From Fodinibius sp964490705 (GTDB taxonomy: Bacteria > Bacteroidota > Rhodothermia > Balneolales > Balneolaceae): DNA of 64,000 nt. Shown here piece by piece: positions 8,037-17,378 of the stretch (position 1 is the stretch's first letter; every line of letters starts with the position of its first letter). The stretch is taken from the NCBI GenBank assembly GCA_964490705.1, contig CAZBCG010000003.1, positions 1-64,000 on the forward strand. Direction: 5' to 3'. The notes under the pieces were generated by a model. The model worked only from the letters and a program-made list of their open reading frames with translations. It searched no databases and had not been told where the DNA came from. Made by a program: the position numbers and the translations under genes.

Positions 8037-8347
8037 GATCGTCGTTTTGAGACTCGGGGTACACTGTAAAATTGCGGATGCCGGTAAGGCTTGTCATCGG
8101 CGGGATCAAAGAACGGTCCTTCATCCTCACCTTTCGAGGCCACAATCTGATCGCTAGGAACCACCCAAATATTGACAGCTTCTTTACGCCGCGTATAAAC
8201 GTCTCGGGCATTTTCCAGGGCCTTTTCGGCATCCGGAGCATGCAGGCTGCCCGCATGTTCATGAGGTTTGCCGTCTCTGGGCTGGGTAAATACCTCCCAA
8301 AGCGGCCATTGGGTGTCGTTTGTATTTGATTGATTCTCTTTACTCAT
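8033..8347 (-). CDS. paaB: PaaB, small subunit of phenylacetyl-CoA epoxidase
   Basis: This 104-residue protein contains the conserved PaaB core WPLWEVFTQPRDGKPHEHAGSLHAPD and a second block WVVPSDQIVASKGED. PaaB bridges the two PaaAC dimers of the multicomponent epoxidase. It lies between paaA and paaC, and its stop overlaps the paaC start by 4 bp. Small size and conserved ends leave little doubt. Confidence 0.93.
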   Translation of the reverse strand: MSKENQSNTNDTQWPLWEVFTQPRDGKPHEHAGSLHAPDAEKALENARDVYTRRKEAVNIWVVPSDQIVASKGEDEGPFFDPADDKPYRHPQFYSVPRVSKRRS

Positions 8348-8435
8348 AAGTTTCAGTGGTAAAAATATTAGTCAGCTTTTATAGAATGTTGATTTGTTAT
8401 TGGTTAATAGTTATTAGGGGCCTCCTGGTAACCAA

Positions 8436-9380
8436 CTAACTTGCTTTTTCTTTACTTAGTTTTTGTTTGTGGGCATATTCTTCTGCAGCTTCACGGACCC
8501 ATTTTCCATTTTCGTGCGCTTCGCGACGTGCTTTCATACGCTCCTTATTCATAGGTCCATTACCTTTCACAACATTCCAGAACTCATCCCAGTCAATTTC
8601 ACCGAACTCCCAGTGTTCTTTTTCTTCGTTGTATTCTAGTTCATCATCAGGAATTTCGAGTCCCACTTCGTGAGCTTCGGCAACATGACGATCAACAAAA
8701 CTTTGACGGAGTTCGTCGTTGGTTTTTGACTTCACGCCCCATTTGATAAGCTCAGCGCTGTTTGGGGAATCCTCGTCATGCGGACCGAACATCATCAGTG
8801 TGGGCCACCACCAGCGATTAACAGCATCCTGAATCATCTCTTGCTGCTCGGGCGTACCATCTGCCATTGTAGCTACCATTTCGTAGCCCTGCTTCTTATG
8901 AAAACTTTCCTCTTTACAAATCCGCACCATCGCTCGCGAATAGGGACCGTACGAACTGCGAGCCAACATTGTTTGATTAATAATAGCAGCACCATCTACC
9001 AGCCAACCAATGACCGCCACATCAGCCCAGCTTAGCGTAGGATAATTAAAGATGCTCGAGTATTTTGCCTTGCCTTCCAGAAGCTGATCGATAACTTCTT
9101 CTCGGCTGGCACCCAACGTTTCTGTAGCGCTGTATAGATACAGACCGTGACCTGCTTCATCCTGAACTTTAGAGAGCAAGATCATTTTGCGCCGTAGCGA
9201 GGGGGCTCGTGTAATCCAGTTGCCTTCTGGTAGCATACCCACAATTTCGGAATGCGCATGCTGCGACATCATCCGGATAAGCTGCTGGCGATATCGTTCG
9301 GGCATCCAATCTTTAGGCTCGATCGTTTCGCCGTTGTCAATACGGTCTTGGAATACCTGTTTTTTGGCTTCTTCACTCAT
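8436..9380 (-). CDS. paaA: PaaA, catalytic di-iron subunit of phenylacetyl-CoA 1,2-epoxidase
   Basis: The 314 residues form a ferritin-like di-iron oxygenase. Visible ligands are E45 (HAHSEIVG), E75 and H78 (QDEAGHG), and the second ExxH pair E158/H161 (KEESFHKKQG). With PaaB, C, D and E the complex epoxidises the ring of phenylacetyl-CoA using O2 and NADPH electrons. It is the first gene of the leftward operon and faces hppD across a 200-base divergent control region. The PaaE reductase is not in the window. Confidence 0.95.
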   Translation of the reverse strand: MSEEAKKQVFQDRIDNGETIEPKDWMPERYRQQLIRMMSQHAHSEIVGMLPEGNWITRAPSLRRKMILLSKVQDEAGHGLYLYSATETLGASREEVIDQLLEGKAKYSSIFNYPTLSWADVAVIGWLVDGAAIINQTMLARSSYGPYSRAMVRICKEESFHKKQGYEMVATMADGTPEQQEMIQDAVNRWWWPTLMMFGPHDEDSPNSAELIKWGVKSKTNDELRQSFVDRHVAEAHEVGLEIPDDELEYNEEKEHWEFGEIDWDEFWNVVKGNGPMNKERMKARREAHENGKWVREAAEEYAHKQKLSKEKAS

Positions 9381-9580
9381 AGTGCTGAAATTTTATGAAA
9401 ACTTTTTGCAAACTGAACATATGCATGAACGTGAAATTTAACAAATACATTCATCCAAATTAACGTATTTAGTATGTCAATTTTATGATTTAAATCGTTA
9501 TTCTTTAAATAGTTTGAGACATAATTTGCAGGACACTATATTAACTTTATGAAAATAACAACAAAATTTGAGGTGTGATT
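9381..9580. promoter_or_regulatory. Divergent control region between paaA and hppD
   Basis: This 200-base AT-rich gap must hold the promoters of both the paa operon (leftward) and hppD-hmgA (rightward). I found no clear palindromic operator and no exact TAnnTTTG Bacteroidota promoter core. A good ribosome site (GAGGTG, 9570-9575) lies five bases before the hppD ATG at 9581. No paaX/paaR-type regulator gene is linked. Confidence 0.5.
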
Positions 9581-10729
9581 ATGGGTGACGTTGCCGATCA
9601 AACAGCTACGCTTGAACGTCCTGTAGAGGAAAAATTTGATGACCATCTGGGCCTTCAGGATGTTGATTATGTGGAGCATTATGTAAGTAATGCGAAACAG
9701 GCTAGTCACTTCTATCAAACGGTGTTTGGATTTGAACTTAAAGCATTCAGTGGGCTGGAGACCGGCAATCGTGATCGTGCTTCGTATTTGTTGGAACAGG
9801 GGAATATCCGGTTTTTATTGACTTGCCCCTTGAATAGTAATTCTCCCATTGCCGATCACGTGGCTCGCCACGGCGATGGAGTCCGCGATATCGCCATGCA
9901 CGTAGAGGATGTGGATCGGGCTTATAGCGAAACAGTAAAGCGTGGGGCGACAAGTATTGAAGAGCCACATGATCTTGAAGATGAGCACGGCAAGATCCGG
10001 AAAGCCGCTATTGCAACGTATGGTGATACTATTCACACACTTATCGACCGATCGGAATACGACGGTATTTTTATGCCCGGATTTAAAGCCGCAGAATCAC
10101 CCTTGAAGAATATTGAGCCGGTGGGTATCCAGTATGTTGACCACTGCGTGGGCAATGTGGAGAAAGGGAGGATGAATGAATGGGTCGATTTTTATCGTGA
10201 TGTGATGGGCTTTACACAGTACATCCATTTTGATGACAAAGATATTTCGACGGAATATTCGGCGTTGATGTCGAAGGTAATGGCCGGCGGTCGCGGAATG
10301 ATTAAGTTTCCTATAAACGAGCCGGCTGAGGGAAAGAAAAAATCTCAAATTGAAGAATTCTTGGACTACTATGAAGGTCCGGGCGTTCAGCATATTGCAT
10401 TGCTTACCGGTGATATCATCAAAACGGTGAAAGAGTTGAAGGGACGTGGCCTCGAGTTTCTCCATGTCCCAACTACTTACTACGAAGAACTGGAAAGTCG
10501 GGTTGGGAAGATTGACGAACCCATCGATCAGCTCGAGGATTTGGGTATTCTCGTGGATCGCGATGATGAAGGATACCTGCTGCAGATATTTTCAAAACCA
10601 ATTGTCGATCGTCCGACACTCTTTTTTGAGATCATCCAGCGCAAGGGGGCACGTGGTTTTGGGAAAGGAAATTTTAAAGCCCTGTTCCAGGCGATTGAAC
10701 GCGAACAGGAAAAACGAGGAAATCTTTAA
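9581..10729 (+). CDS. hppD: 4-hydroxyphenylpyruvate dioxygenase
   Basis: This 382-residue vicinal-oxygen-chelate protein has the two-half layout of the family. The Fe(II) ligands appear in the C-terminal half: His in QYVDHCVG, His in GPGVQHIALLT and Glu in LFFEIIQRKGARGFG. The C-terminal helix (GKGNFKALFQAIEREQ) that closes the active site is present. It converts 4-hydroxyphenylpyruvate to homogentisate in tyrosine catabolism. I place the start at ATG 9581 because GAGGTG lies five bases upstream; a GTG at 9575 would add two residues. hmgA follows 87 bases later. Confidence 0.95.
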   Translation: MGDVADQTATLERPVEEKFDDHLGLQDVDYVEHYVSNAKQASHFYQTVFGFELKAFSGLETGNRDRASYLLEQGNIRFLLTCPLNSNSPIADHVARHGDGVRDIAMHVEDVDRAYSETVKRGATSIEEPHDLEDEHGKIRKAAIATYGDTIHTLIDRSEYDGIFMPGFKAAESPLKNIEPVGIQYVDHCVGNVEKGRMNEWVDFYRDVMGFTQYIHFDDKDISTEYSALMSKVMAGGRGMIKFPINEPAEGKKKSQIEEFLDYYEGPGVQHIALLTGDIIKTVKELKGRGLEFLHVPTTYYEELESRVGKIDEPIDQLEDLGILVDRDDEGYLLQIFSKPIVDRPTLFFEIIQRKGARGFGKGNFKALFQAIEREQEKRGNL

Positions 10730-10732
10730 AAA

Positions 10733-10800
10733 AATAGTCGAAAGTCCTGAGTATAAAGTATGTTACGCACTCATTACTTGAGACTTTCTACTTTTGACTA
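10733..10800. repeat. Intergenic GTAGAAAGT-type palindromic element (family R2)
   Basis: The gap between hppD and hmgA begins ATAGTCGAAAGTC and ends GACTTTCTACTTTTGACTA (to 10800), an imperfect inverted repeat. The right arm read in reverse (GTCAAAAGTAGAAAG) recurs at 29654-29676 and 34505-34527. No strong T-run follows, so read-through to hmgA is likely. Confidence 0.6.
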
Positions 10801-10816
10801 AAACGAGGTATCAGCC

Positions 10817-12001
10817 ATGATTTATCACCAACTCGGAAAGATCCCACAAAAGCGACACACGCAATTCCGTCGTCCCGACGGGGAGCTGTATCAAGAGCAT
10901 CTGTTCGGTGCCGAAGGATTTCACGGAAGTTCTTCGTTGTTGTATCATCACAATCCGCCTACGCGGACATTTAAAGTTGAGAAAGGCGAAGAGCTCGACA
11001 TAGAAAAGTGGGATGAAGGCGTACTCCGGCATCACCACTTGCGGACGGCCAATGTGGAAGAAGGCGGTGATCCCGTGATGGGACGCAAAGTACTGCTCTA
11101 CAATAATGATGTGCAAATTGGCGTGGTACGTCCCACGGAGTCGATGGATTACTTCTATAAAAATGGAGAGCATGACGAGTTGCTGTTTATCCATGAGGGC
11201 GAAGGATATATGCAGACCATGTTCGGCAAGCTCGATTTTGGATACGGCGACTATATCTTTATCCCACGCGGTACGATTTATCAGATAGTTTTTGAAACCG
11301 AAAAAAATCGCATGTTAACGGTTGATTCTACCGGGCCGATTGATATTCCCGATCGTTACCTTACCGAAAAGGGGCAGTTTGCTGAAAATAGTCCCTATTG
11401 TGAGCGCGATATTCGCCGTCCCGAAGGTCCTATATTTGTGAATAAGCAGGGCGAATTTGAGGTTCGCATCAAAAAGCAGGGACGATACACCTCGTACTGG
11501 TACGAACATCATCCCTTTGATGTCGTCGGCTGGGACGGATACCTGTATCCGTGGATTTTCAACATCAAGGATTTTGAGCCGATTACCGGACGCGTTCATC
11601 AGCCACCGCCCGTGCATCAGACGTTTGAGGGACCCAATTATGTGGTTTGCTCGTTCTGTCCGCGCAAGTTCGACTACCATCCGAAATCTATTCCGGCGCC
11701 CTATGCCCATTCCAATGTGGATTCGGATGAGGTGCTCTACTATGTGGAAGGTGACTTTATGAGCCGCAAAGGCGTTGAAGAAGCCAGTATCACGCAGCAT
11801 CCCGGCGGCATTCCGCATGGACCACATCCCGGAAAGTATGAGGGCAGTATCGGCAAAGAAGAAACCGATGAGTATGCGGTGATGATCGATACTTTCCATC
11901 CGCTGCATCTCACGACCGAAGCCAAGAAGCTGGATGACGACAGTTATCCGTATTCTTGGATCGAGGATGAGGAGAAGGAGAAGATCGAAGCGAGAGAGTA
12001 A
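10817..12001 (+). CDS. hmgA: Homogentisate 1,2-dioxygenase
   Basis: The 394-residue cupin matches HmgA along its length, from an N-terminal block with HLFGAEGFHG to the C-terminal metal-site region HSNVDSDEVLYYVEG and GGIPHGPHPGKYEGSIG. The Fe(II) ligands are expected in those last two blocks. It opens the homogentisate ring to maleylacetoacetate. It is shorter than the ~440-residue enzymes and fits the compact bacterial form. It is co-transcribed with hppD and followed by a clear terminator. Fumarylacetoacetase and maleylacetoacetate isomerase are not nearby. Confidence 0.92.
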   Translation: MIYHQLGKIPQKRHTQFRRPDGELYQEHLFGAEGFHGSSSLLYHHNPPTRTFKVEKGEELDIEKWDEGVLRHHHLRTANVEEGGDPVMGRKVLLYNNDVQIGVVRPTESMDYFYKNGEHDELLFIHEGEGYMQTMFGKLDFGYGDYIFIPRGTIYQIVFETEKNRMLTVDSTGPIDIPDRYLTEKGQFAENSPYCERDIRRPEGPIFVNKQGEFEVRIKKQGRYTSYWYEHHPFDVVGWDGYLYPWIFNIKDFEPITGRVHQPPPVHQTFEGPNYVVCSFCPRKFDYHPKSIPAPYAHSNVDSDEVLYYVEGDFMSRKGVEEASITQHPGGIPHGPHPGKYEGSIGKEETDEYAVMIDTFHPLHLTTEAKKLDDDSYPYSWIEDEEKEKIEARE

Positions 12002-12025
12002 CCTGTCTTAAACAACACTTATTTA

Positions 12026-12060
12026 AAGCCTGTCGCGTTTATTCACGGCAGGCTTTTTCT
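12026..12060 (+). terminator. Intrinsic terminator of hppD-hmgA
   Basis: Arms AAGCCTGTCG (12026-12035) and CGGCAGGCTT (12046-12055) form a 10-bp stem with one G-T pair and a 10-base loop. A T-rich run (TTTTTCTTTTATTT) follows. It lies 25 bases after the hmgA stop. Confidence 0.88.
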
Positions 12061-12172
12061 TTTATTTAGCTATTCGGGAATGGCGTATTCATATGGAATT
12101 TCTATTCATCTTTTTCCTGTTTATACGTTGCAAATAAATTTTGAATAAAGGGACTGGATATCAGAACAAGCG

Positions 12173-14407
12173 ATGGACAATATTTTGATTACTGAGCTTG
12201 AAAATCAGGGACCGGGAGATATTCTTGGTGCTATCGGGGGAGAAACAGATATCGATCCCGCTATCATTGGTAATATTGATATAAACGGCTCCAAGGCTTT
12301 TGTGGAAGTTGATGACGACAAAGCGGCGGAGCTTGCAAAGCAGCTGGATGGCAAAAAAGTAGGTCGATCCCGGGTGACGGTTCGGGATATTGATGCGGAA
12401 GACTTTGAAGATCTGGAAACCGTTTTTGAATACTCGGAGCGCCTGAAACGGCTGGTTGAACTGGAGCGCGAACAGGAGATGCGGGAGCACGAAGAAAGTA
12501 TTCGCACCCTTTCCGGTAAGCAGCGACAGGCCGATGGAAAGGCAATTCTTCATTTGAGAGGCCGTGATGAGGGAAATGCGCTGGAAGGGAAGCTGGTGAA
12601 GTTTATGCGTCAGCATAAAGGTGAGCCATTGCCGGAGACCGAAATATCGGTCGGTGATCTGGTGATGATTTCCCGCAGAGATCCGCTGCTCAGTGATAAT
12701 CCTACCGGCACGGTCGTGCAGAAAACAAACTATTCGATTACTGCAGCTTTTGATCAGCCCCGGAGTTTTATATTCGGCAAGGGGCTGCGTATGGATCTCT
12801 ATGTCAATGATATTACCTATCAGCGGATGAAGGAGGCATTATCGCAGCTGGAAGAGGCCAAAGGGACATTAGGTGAACTGCGAAACATTTTTGTAGGACT
12901 CCGCTCTCCGAATCCTTCTGATGACAAGGAAATAGACCAGTGGTTTAACGGTGACTTGAACGAATCCCAGAAAGCGGCGGTTTCCGCCAGCTTGGGGGCC
13001 GATGATTTTCATCTGATCCACGGGCCGCCGGGCACAGGAAAAACGACCACAGCCATCGAAGTGATTGAACAGGCCGTGGCGGAAGGGCAGTCCGTCTTGG
13101 CTACGGCGGCCTCAAATACAGCGGTCGATAATATCCTCGATTTTCTGCTGGATCGCGACAAAGAGGCTGTTCGTGTGGGACATCCGGCACGGGTAACACC
13201 GAAGCTTAAAGAGCATACACTGGACAGCCTGATTGAAGAACAGCCGAAATTTCGTCAGTCGGAAGAGTTGCGGAAACAGGCGTTTGAGAAAAAAGAAGAG
13301 CAGGAAGAGTTTACGCACCCATCAGGGAAATATAGGCGGGGGATGAGCAATAGCAAAATCAAGGAGCTTGCCGAAGAGGGACGTGGCTCACGAGGCGTCT
13401 CGGCCGACAAAATCCAGGAGATGGCGCAATGGATTGAGATCCAGGATGATGTAGAACAGTTGTTCGATGAAGCCGACCGGCTCCGGGAGGAGGCCGTTGA
13501 TGAGATTCTTGACGACAAGCAGGTTATTTGTACGACCAACAGCACCGCCGGCAGTGAATTGCTGGAGGAACGCCATTTTGATCTCGTCGTAATCGATGAG
13601 GCGACGCAGGCGACCGAGCCCAGCTGTTTGATTCCCATCACGCATGGCGAAAAAGTGATTATGGCTGGCGATCACCGACAGCTACCACCGACGGTGAAAA
13701 ATCGTAAAGCTGCTAATAAGGGATTGGGAAACACTCTTTTTGAACGGCTGGCTGAAAAATATCCCGAGAAGAGAAACTTGCTCAACATTCAGTATCGTAT
13801 GCATGAGAATATTATGGACTTCTCCAGTCAACAGTTTTACGAAGACCGGCTTTCTGCTGATGAGAGCGTAAAAAGGCACACGCTGGCAGACCTCCAGCTC
13901 GATATTAATGCGTTTGATAATAACGTGATGCAGATTCTGGATCCCGCCGAGCCGGTGGTCTTTGTCGATACGGCCCAGCTGGATGCCCCGGAACACACGC
14001 GACAGGGCTCAACGTCGAAAGAAAATCCCGAAGAAGCACTCTGGGTAGCTCAAATGGCGGATAATTTGCTTCGGGCCGGAGTAGCTCCCCGCGATATTGC
14101 CGTGATTAGTCCGTATAACGATCAGGTTGATTTGCTGGATCGGAAAATTGATGCCGAGGATATGGAGGTCAAGTCAGTGGATGGTTTCCAGGGACGTGAG
14201 AAAGAAGTGGTCATCATATCGCTGACGCGAAGTAATAAAAACGATCAGATCGGCTTTCTCGAGGATGTGAGAAGGCTCAACGTATCGCTGACTCGCGCCA
14301 AGAGAAAGCTGATTGTGGTGGGAGACAGTGCCACGGTGACATCACATGAGACATACCGCAGTTTTGTGGATTACGTTGAAAACCAGGGGCGGGTAGTGCA
14401 ATTGTAA
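12173..14407 (+). CDS. UPF1/IGHMBP2-like superfamily 1 helicase with N-terminal DbpA-like RNA-binding domain
   Basis: The 744-residue protein has a complete SF1B helicase core: Walker A GPPGTGKT (284-291), Walker B DEAT (from D475), motif III GDHRQLPP, motif IV QYRMH, motif V DGFQGREKE and motif VI NVSLTRAKR. This resembles the IGHMBP2/UPF1 group, which unwinds RNA or DNA 5' to 3'. Residues 12-75 (GDILGAIGG..., IGNIDI, AFVEV, GRSRVTV) look like the small RNA-binding domain normally at the C-terminus of DbpA-type DEAD-box helicases. Residues 90-110 are likely coiled coil. It stands alone, downstream of the hmgA terminator. An RNA substrate is inferred, not shown. Confidence 0.85.
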   Translation: MDNILITELENQGPGDILGAIGGETDIDPAIIGNIDINGSKAFVEVDDDKAAELAKQLDGKKVGRSRVTVRDIDAEDFEDLETVFEYSERLKRLVELEREQEMREHEESIRTLSGKQRQADGKAILHLRGRDEGNALEGKLVKFMRQHKGEPLPETEISVGDLVMISRRDPLLSDNPTGTVVQKTNYSITAAFDQPRSFIFGKGLRMDLYVNDITYQRMKEALSQLEEAKGTLGELRNIFVGLRSPNPSDDKEIDQWFNGDLNESQKAAVSASLGADDFHLIHGPPGTGKTTTAIEVIEQAVAEGQSVLATAASNTAVDNILDFLLDRDKEAVRVGHPARVTPKLKEHTLDSLIEEQPKFRQSEELRKQAFEKKEEQEEFTHPSGKYRRGMSNSKIKELAEEGRGSRGVSADKIQEMAQWIEIQDDVEQLFDEADRLREEAVDEILDDKQVICTTNSTAGSELLEERHFDLVVIDEATQATEPSCLIPITHGEKVIMAGDHRQLPPTVKNRKAANKGLGNTLFERLAEKYPEKRNLLNIQYRMHENIMDFSSQQFYEDRLSADESVKRHTLADLQLDINAFDNNVMQILDPAEPVVFVDTAQLDAPEHTRQGSTSKENPEEALWVAQMADNLLRAGVAPRDIAVISPYNDQVDLLDRKIDAEDMEVKSVDGFQGREKEVVIISLTRSNKNDQIGFLEDVRRLNVSLTRAKRKLIVVGDSATVTSHETYRSFVDYVENQGRVVQL

Positions 14408-14412
14408 TCCCA

Positions 14413-14430
14413 ATCCCCGGATCGGGGGAT
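14413..14430. repeat. Short GC-rich inverted repeat between convergent genes
   Basis: ATCCCC and GGGGAT surround a six-base loop just after the helicase stop, facing the convergent kinase gene. No T-run follows in either direction, so termination is uncertain. Confidence 0.35.
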
Positions 14431-14516
14431 GAACAGAAAAGATAAATCGAAGCTAAGGAATAAAAATGTAACCCTCCGACGGCTCGTAAGTTGCCGATGT
14501 ATTTATATTTATCAGT

Positions 14517-17372
14517 TTAATCTGACTGATATTCTACAAGCATTTCCCGGTATTTAGCAGCATCATCCGGTTGTTCCCATTCTTCATAGAGAGTAATGAT
14601 CTGCTTGACTAATTCCCGTTTCAGGGATTGGCCTTTTTCGTCGAATTTATTCAGCAGTGATCGGGTATCCGCTATTAATGATTCGGCTTCTTCGTACAAT
14701 TCGAGATTCGTCAGGCAGGCTCCCTGCAGGCTGTGGGCCACGGCAATATCCGGATGATCGACCGCTTGAATCTCTTCCCGAATTTTCAGCGTCTCATGGA
14801 GCAGGTTCCCGGCTTCCTGGTAATTTTCCAGCTCCATATGCATTTGTCCCAGCATATAATAGGCCGATATTAGCATTGGATATTCATTAGCCGATCTGTT
14901 TCGATGTATGGAAATAGCTTCTCGGAGCAGGGACTCGGCTTCATCATATTTTTGCTGATCTTTTAGCAGCGATCCCAGCTGTACCAGACTTGCGGCTACA
15001 TCAGGATGATCGGATCCGAGCAGGTTGCGTTTTTTGTTGAGCGTTTCTCGATGGAGCTTTTCCGCAAATTCAATTTTTCCCGTTACATGATTGATTCGGG
15101 CAAGATTGGTTTTGAATACCAGGGCGTGGGGATGATCGCCTCCCACAGAAGCTTCCATCACAGAAATGGCCTCTTCCAGTAGTTTCTTAGCCTCTTTATA
15201 ATCACCCTGATGTCCGGCGATAAAGGCAAGATTATTCAACTGAATTCCAATGCTGGGATGGCCGGGACCCAGCACATCGTGCCGCTGTTCAAGAGACTCT
15301 TTCAGCAGCGAAGTTGCTTCATTGTAATCGCCGCTCCAGGCTTTGAGGATGGCTAGATTGTTGACGGTTGTGATGGTTTCCGGATGTTTTTCTCCCAATA
15401 ATTTTTCCTGTATATCCAGCGCCTCCAAATAATGTTCTCTGGCCTCGGCGTAGTTTCCTTTTGCAATGAGTACACCTCCCAATCCGCGGAGACTTTCAGC
15501 AACTTTTTCATGTTGAGTACCCAAAGCAGCACGCCGGATCTCGAGAGATTGTCTTAAAAATGATTCGGCTGCATCCATATCACTATGCACCCGCTGATTG
15601 TACATTCCCACATGATATAAACTTTCCGCTATTCGGGGATCTTCCGGCGGGAGGTATTTGCGGCGCAATTCCAGCGCCTGTTGGTAAAGCTGTCCGGCCT
15701 TTTCATAGTTGCCATTCTCGTTATATAACAGTGCCAGGTTGTGCAGACTTTCGGAAACGGTTAAATGATTGTTGCCGAAAAACTCTTTCCGAAGATTAAG
15801 TCCGCGCTCGAGCAGTGGCTGTGCCTCCTCGTATTGACCGAGTGCCATATACACCCGACCCGCAACATCAAACATCCGGGCCTGGATATCGGGCTGTCCG
15901 TCAAGCAGTTCCGCCTGGGCGACTCCGCGTTCAAGTAGCGCTCTTGTATTTACCGTATCGCCCATGGCTTCAGCCGGATCCCCGGCCTCGAACATATCAA
16001 TCAAAAAGGTAGTAACCTGTTCTGCTTTGGCGGTCTCCTGCTGTGCCTGTTCCAGGGCGGCTTGGGTACGCTGCGAGTGCCAGGTTATCGTTATAGCATA
16101 TCCGATAAGCAGAAGCACAATTACAGCGGTGGCTGCCACACCAATCGTATGACGACTAATAAATTTTTGAGTGCGATAAGTCAGAGAGTCCGGATGTGCT
16201 GTTACCGGCCGGCCTTCCAGGAAGTTCTGAATATCGGCAGCCAGTTGTTCTGCCGAATCGTACCGTCGTTCCGGTTCTTTGCGCAGCATCTTTAAGATGA
16301 TCGTATCCAGATCTCCTTTGAGATGCTTTTGAAGCTGCTTGGGTTTTGTCTGCCGATCGCGGCTAATATTGCGGATCGGTTTTTCAGTGTCTTTCTGTTC
16401 AGGCAGAACGTCAGTAATGGCGGTGCTTGGGCGGGTAGGTTGCTCCTCGCAGATAATACGCTCCACCTCGCTGGGCGTCTGACTGTTTACTTCGTACGGA
16501 CGACATCCCGTTACAAGCTCATACAATACCACGCCGAGCTGATAAATATCGGAAGCGGTAGTCATTGGTTCGCCCCGCACTTGTTCGGGACTGGCATAAG
16601 CGGGCGTCAGTGGCAGCAATCCTGTACTTGTGAGCGATTCTGTTTCGGAGATATCGTCCTGTTTGAGGGCTTTGGCAATCCCGAAATCGAGCAATTTCAC
16701 CGTACCGTCTTCTGTCACCAGGATGTTGGAAGGTTTGAGATCGCGGTGAACGATCAGTTTTTGATGAGCGGATTGTACTGCTTCACAGACCTTGAGAAAA
16801 AGCTTCAGTCGCTGATTAACGGTGAGCTGATGAGCGTCGCAATATTCATCAATCGGCTGACCTTTTACATACTCCATGGCAAACCAGGGCTGTCCGTCAT
16901 CGGTGACGCCACCATCGAGCAGCTGGGCAATATTTTTATGATTAAGGGTCGCCAGGAATTGGCGTTCGGCCAAAAAGCGGCGGGTTTGATTTTCGGAGGT
17001 AAATCCGGTTCGCAGAAGTTTGAGGCCCACCTGCTGCTCAAACTGCCCGTCGGCGCGTTCAGCGAGATAAACGCTGCCCATTCCACCGTGCCCCAGTGTC
17101 TCAAGAATTTTGTAGGATCCTACTTGTTCGCCCTTTTTCTCTCCACTCGTTTGATGAGAAAATACGGAGTTCATCAGTTTTTCATGAGATTTGTCCATCA
17201 CGCTGGGGCTGTCATATGCATCCAGCAGAGATTCCACTTCTTCCCTGAGCCTGCGATTATCACCACAGGCTTCATCGAGATAAGATTCGCGTTCGGCATC
17301 CTCGAGCTCAAGGGCTTTGTTGAAGATCTCCTTCAGTTTTTGCCAGAATTCGGGTGTCATTTCGTTATCCAT
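14517..17372 (-). CDS. Membrane Ser/Thr protein kinase with C-terminal TPR array
   Basis: The 951-residue protein opens with a helical stretch (1-80). An intact Hanks-type kinase domain follows: G-loop GHGGMG (94-99), Lys118, HRDLKPSN (209-216), DFG (229-231) and SPE (261-263). A single membrane segment spans about 410-430. From about 460 to 940 there are many TPR units of the NNLA/EAEPLL type. The kinase should be cytoplasmic and the TPRs extracytoplasmic. The gene lies six bases downstream of an ECF sigma gene, a recurring arrangement in which the kinase is thought to control the sigma factor. The active-site residues are all present, so it is likely active. Its targets are unknown. Confidence 0.9.
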   Translation of the reverse strand: MDNEMTPEFWQKLKEIFNKALELEDAERESYLDEACGDNRRLREEVESLLDAYDSPSVMDKSHEKLMNSVFSHQTSGEKKGEQVGSYKILETLGHGGMGSVYLAERADGQFEQQVGLKLLRTGFTSENQTRRFLAERQFLATLNHKNIAQLLDGGVTDDGQPWFAMEYVKGQPIDEYCDAHQLTVNQRLKLFLKVCEAVQSAHQKLIVHRDLKPSNILVTEDGTVKLLDFGIAKALKQDDISETESLTSTGLLPLTPAYASPEQVRGEPMTTASDIYQLGVVLYELVTGCRPYEVNSQTPSEVERIICEEQPTRPSTAITDVLPEQKDTEKPIRNISRDRQTKPKQLQKHLKGDLDTIILKMLRKEPERRYDSAEQLAADIQNFLEGRPVTAHPDSLTYRTQKFISRHTIGVAATAVIVLLLIGYAITITWHSQRTQAALEQAQQETAKAEQVTTFLIDMFEAGDPAEAMGDTVNTRALLERGVAQAELLDGQPDIQARMFDVAGRVYMALGQYEEAQPLLERGLNLRKEFFGNNHLTVSESLHNLALLYNENGNYEKAGQLYQQALELRRKYLPPEDPRIAESLYHVGMYNQRVHSDMDAAESFLRQSLEIRRAALGTQHEKVAESLRGLGGVLIAKGNYAEAREHYLEALDIQEKLLGEKHPETITTVNNLAILKAWSGDYNEATSLLKESLEQRHDVLGPGHPSIGIQLNNLAFIAGHQGDYKEAKKLLEEAISVMEASVGGDHPHALVFKTNLARINHVTGKIEFAEKLHRETLNKKRNLLGSDHPDVAASLVQLGSLLKDQQKYDEAESLLREAISIHRNRSANEYPMLISAYYMLGQMHMELENYQEAGNLLHETLKIREEIQAVDHPDIAVAHSLQGACLTNLELYEEAESLIADTRSLLNKFDEKGQSLKRELVKQIITLYEEWEQPDDAAKYREMLVEYQSD

Positions 17373-17378
17373 AACCAG

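Noticed and set aside
11315..11908. 197-codon leftward open frame
   Set aside because: Fully antisense to hmgA with no protein-family features.
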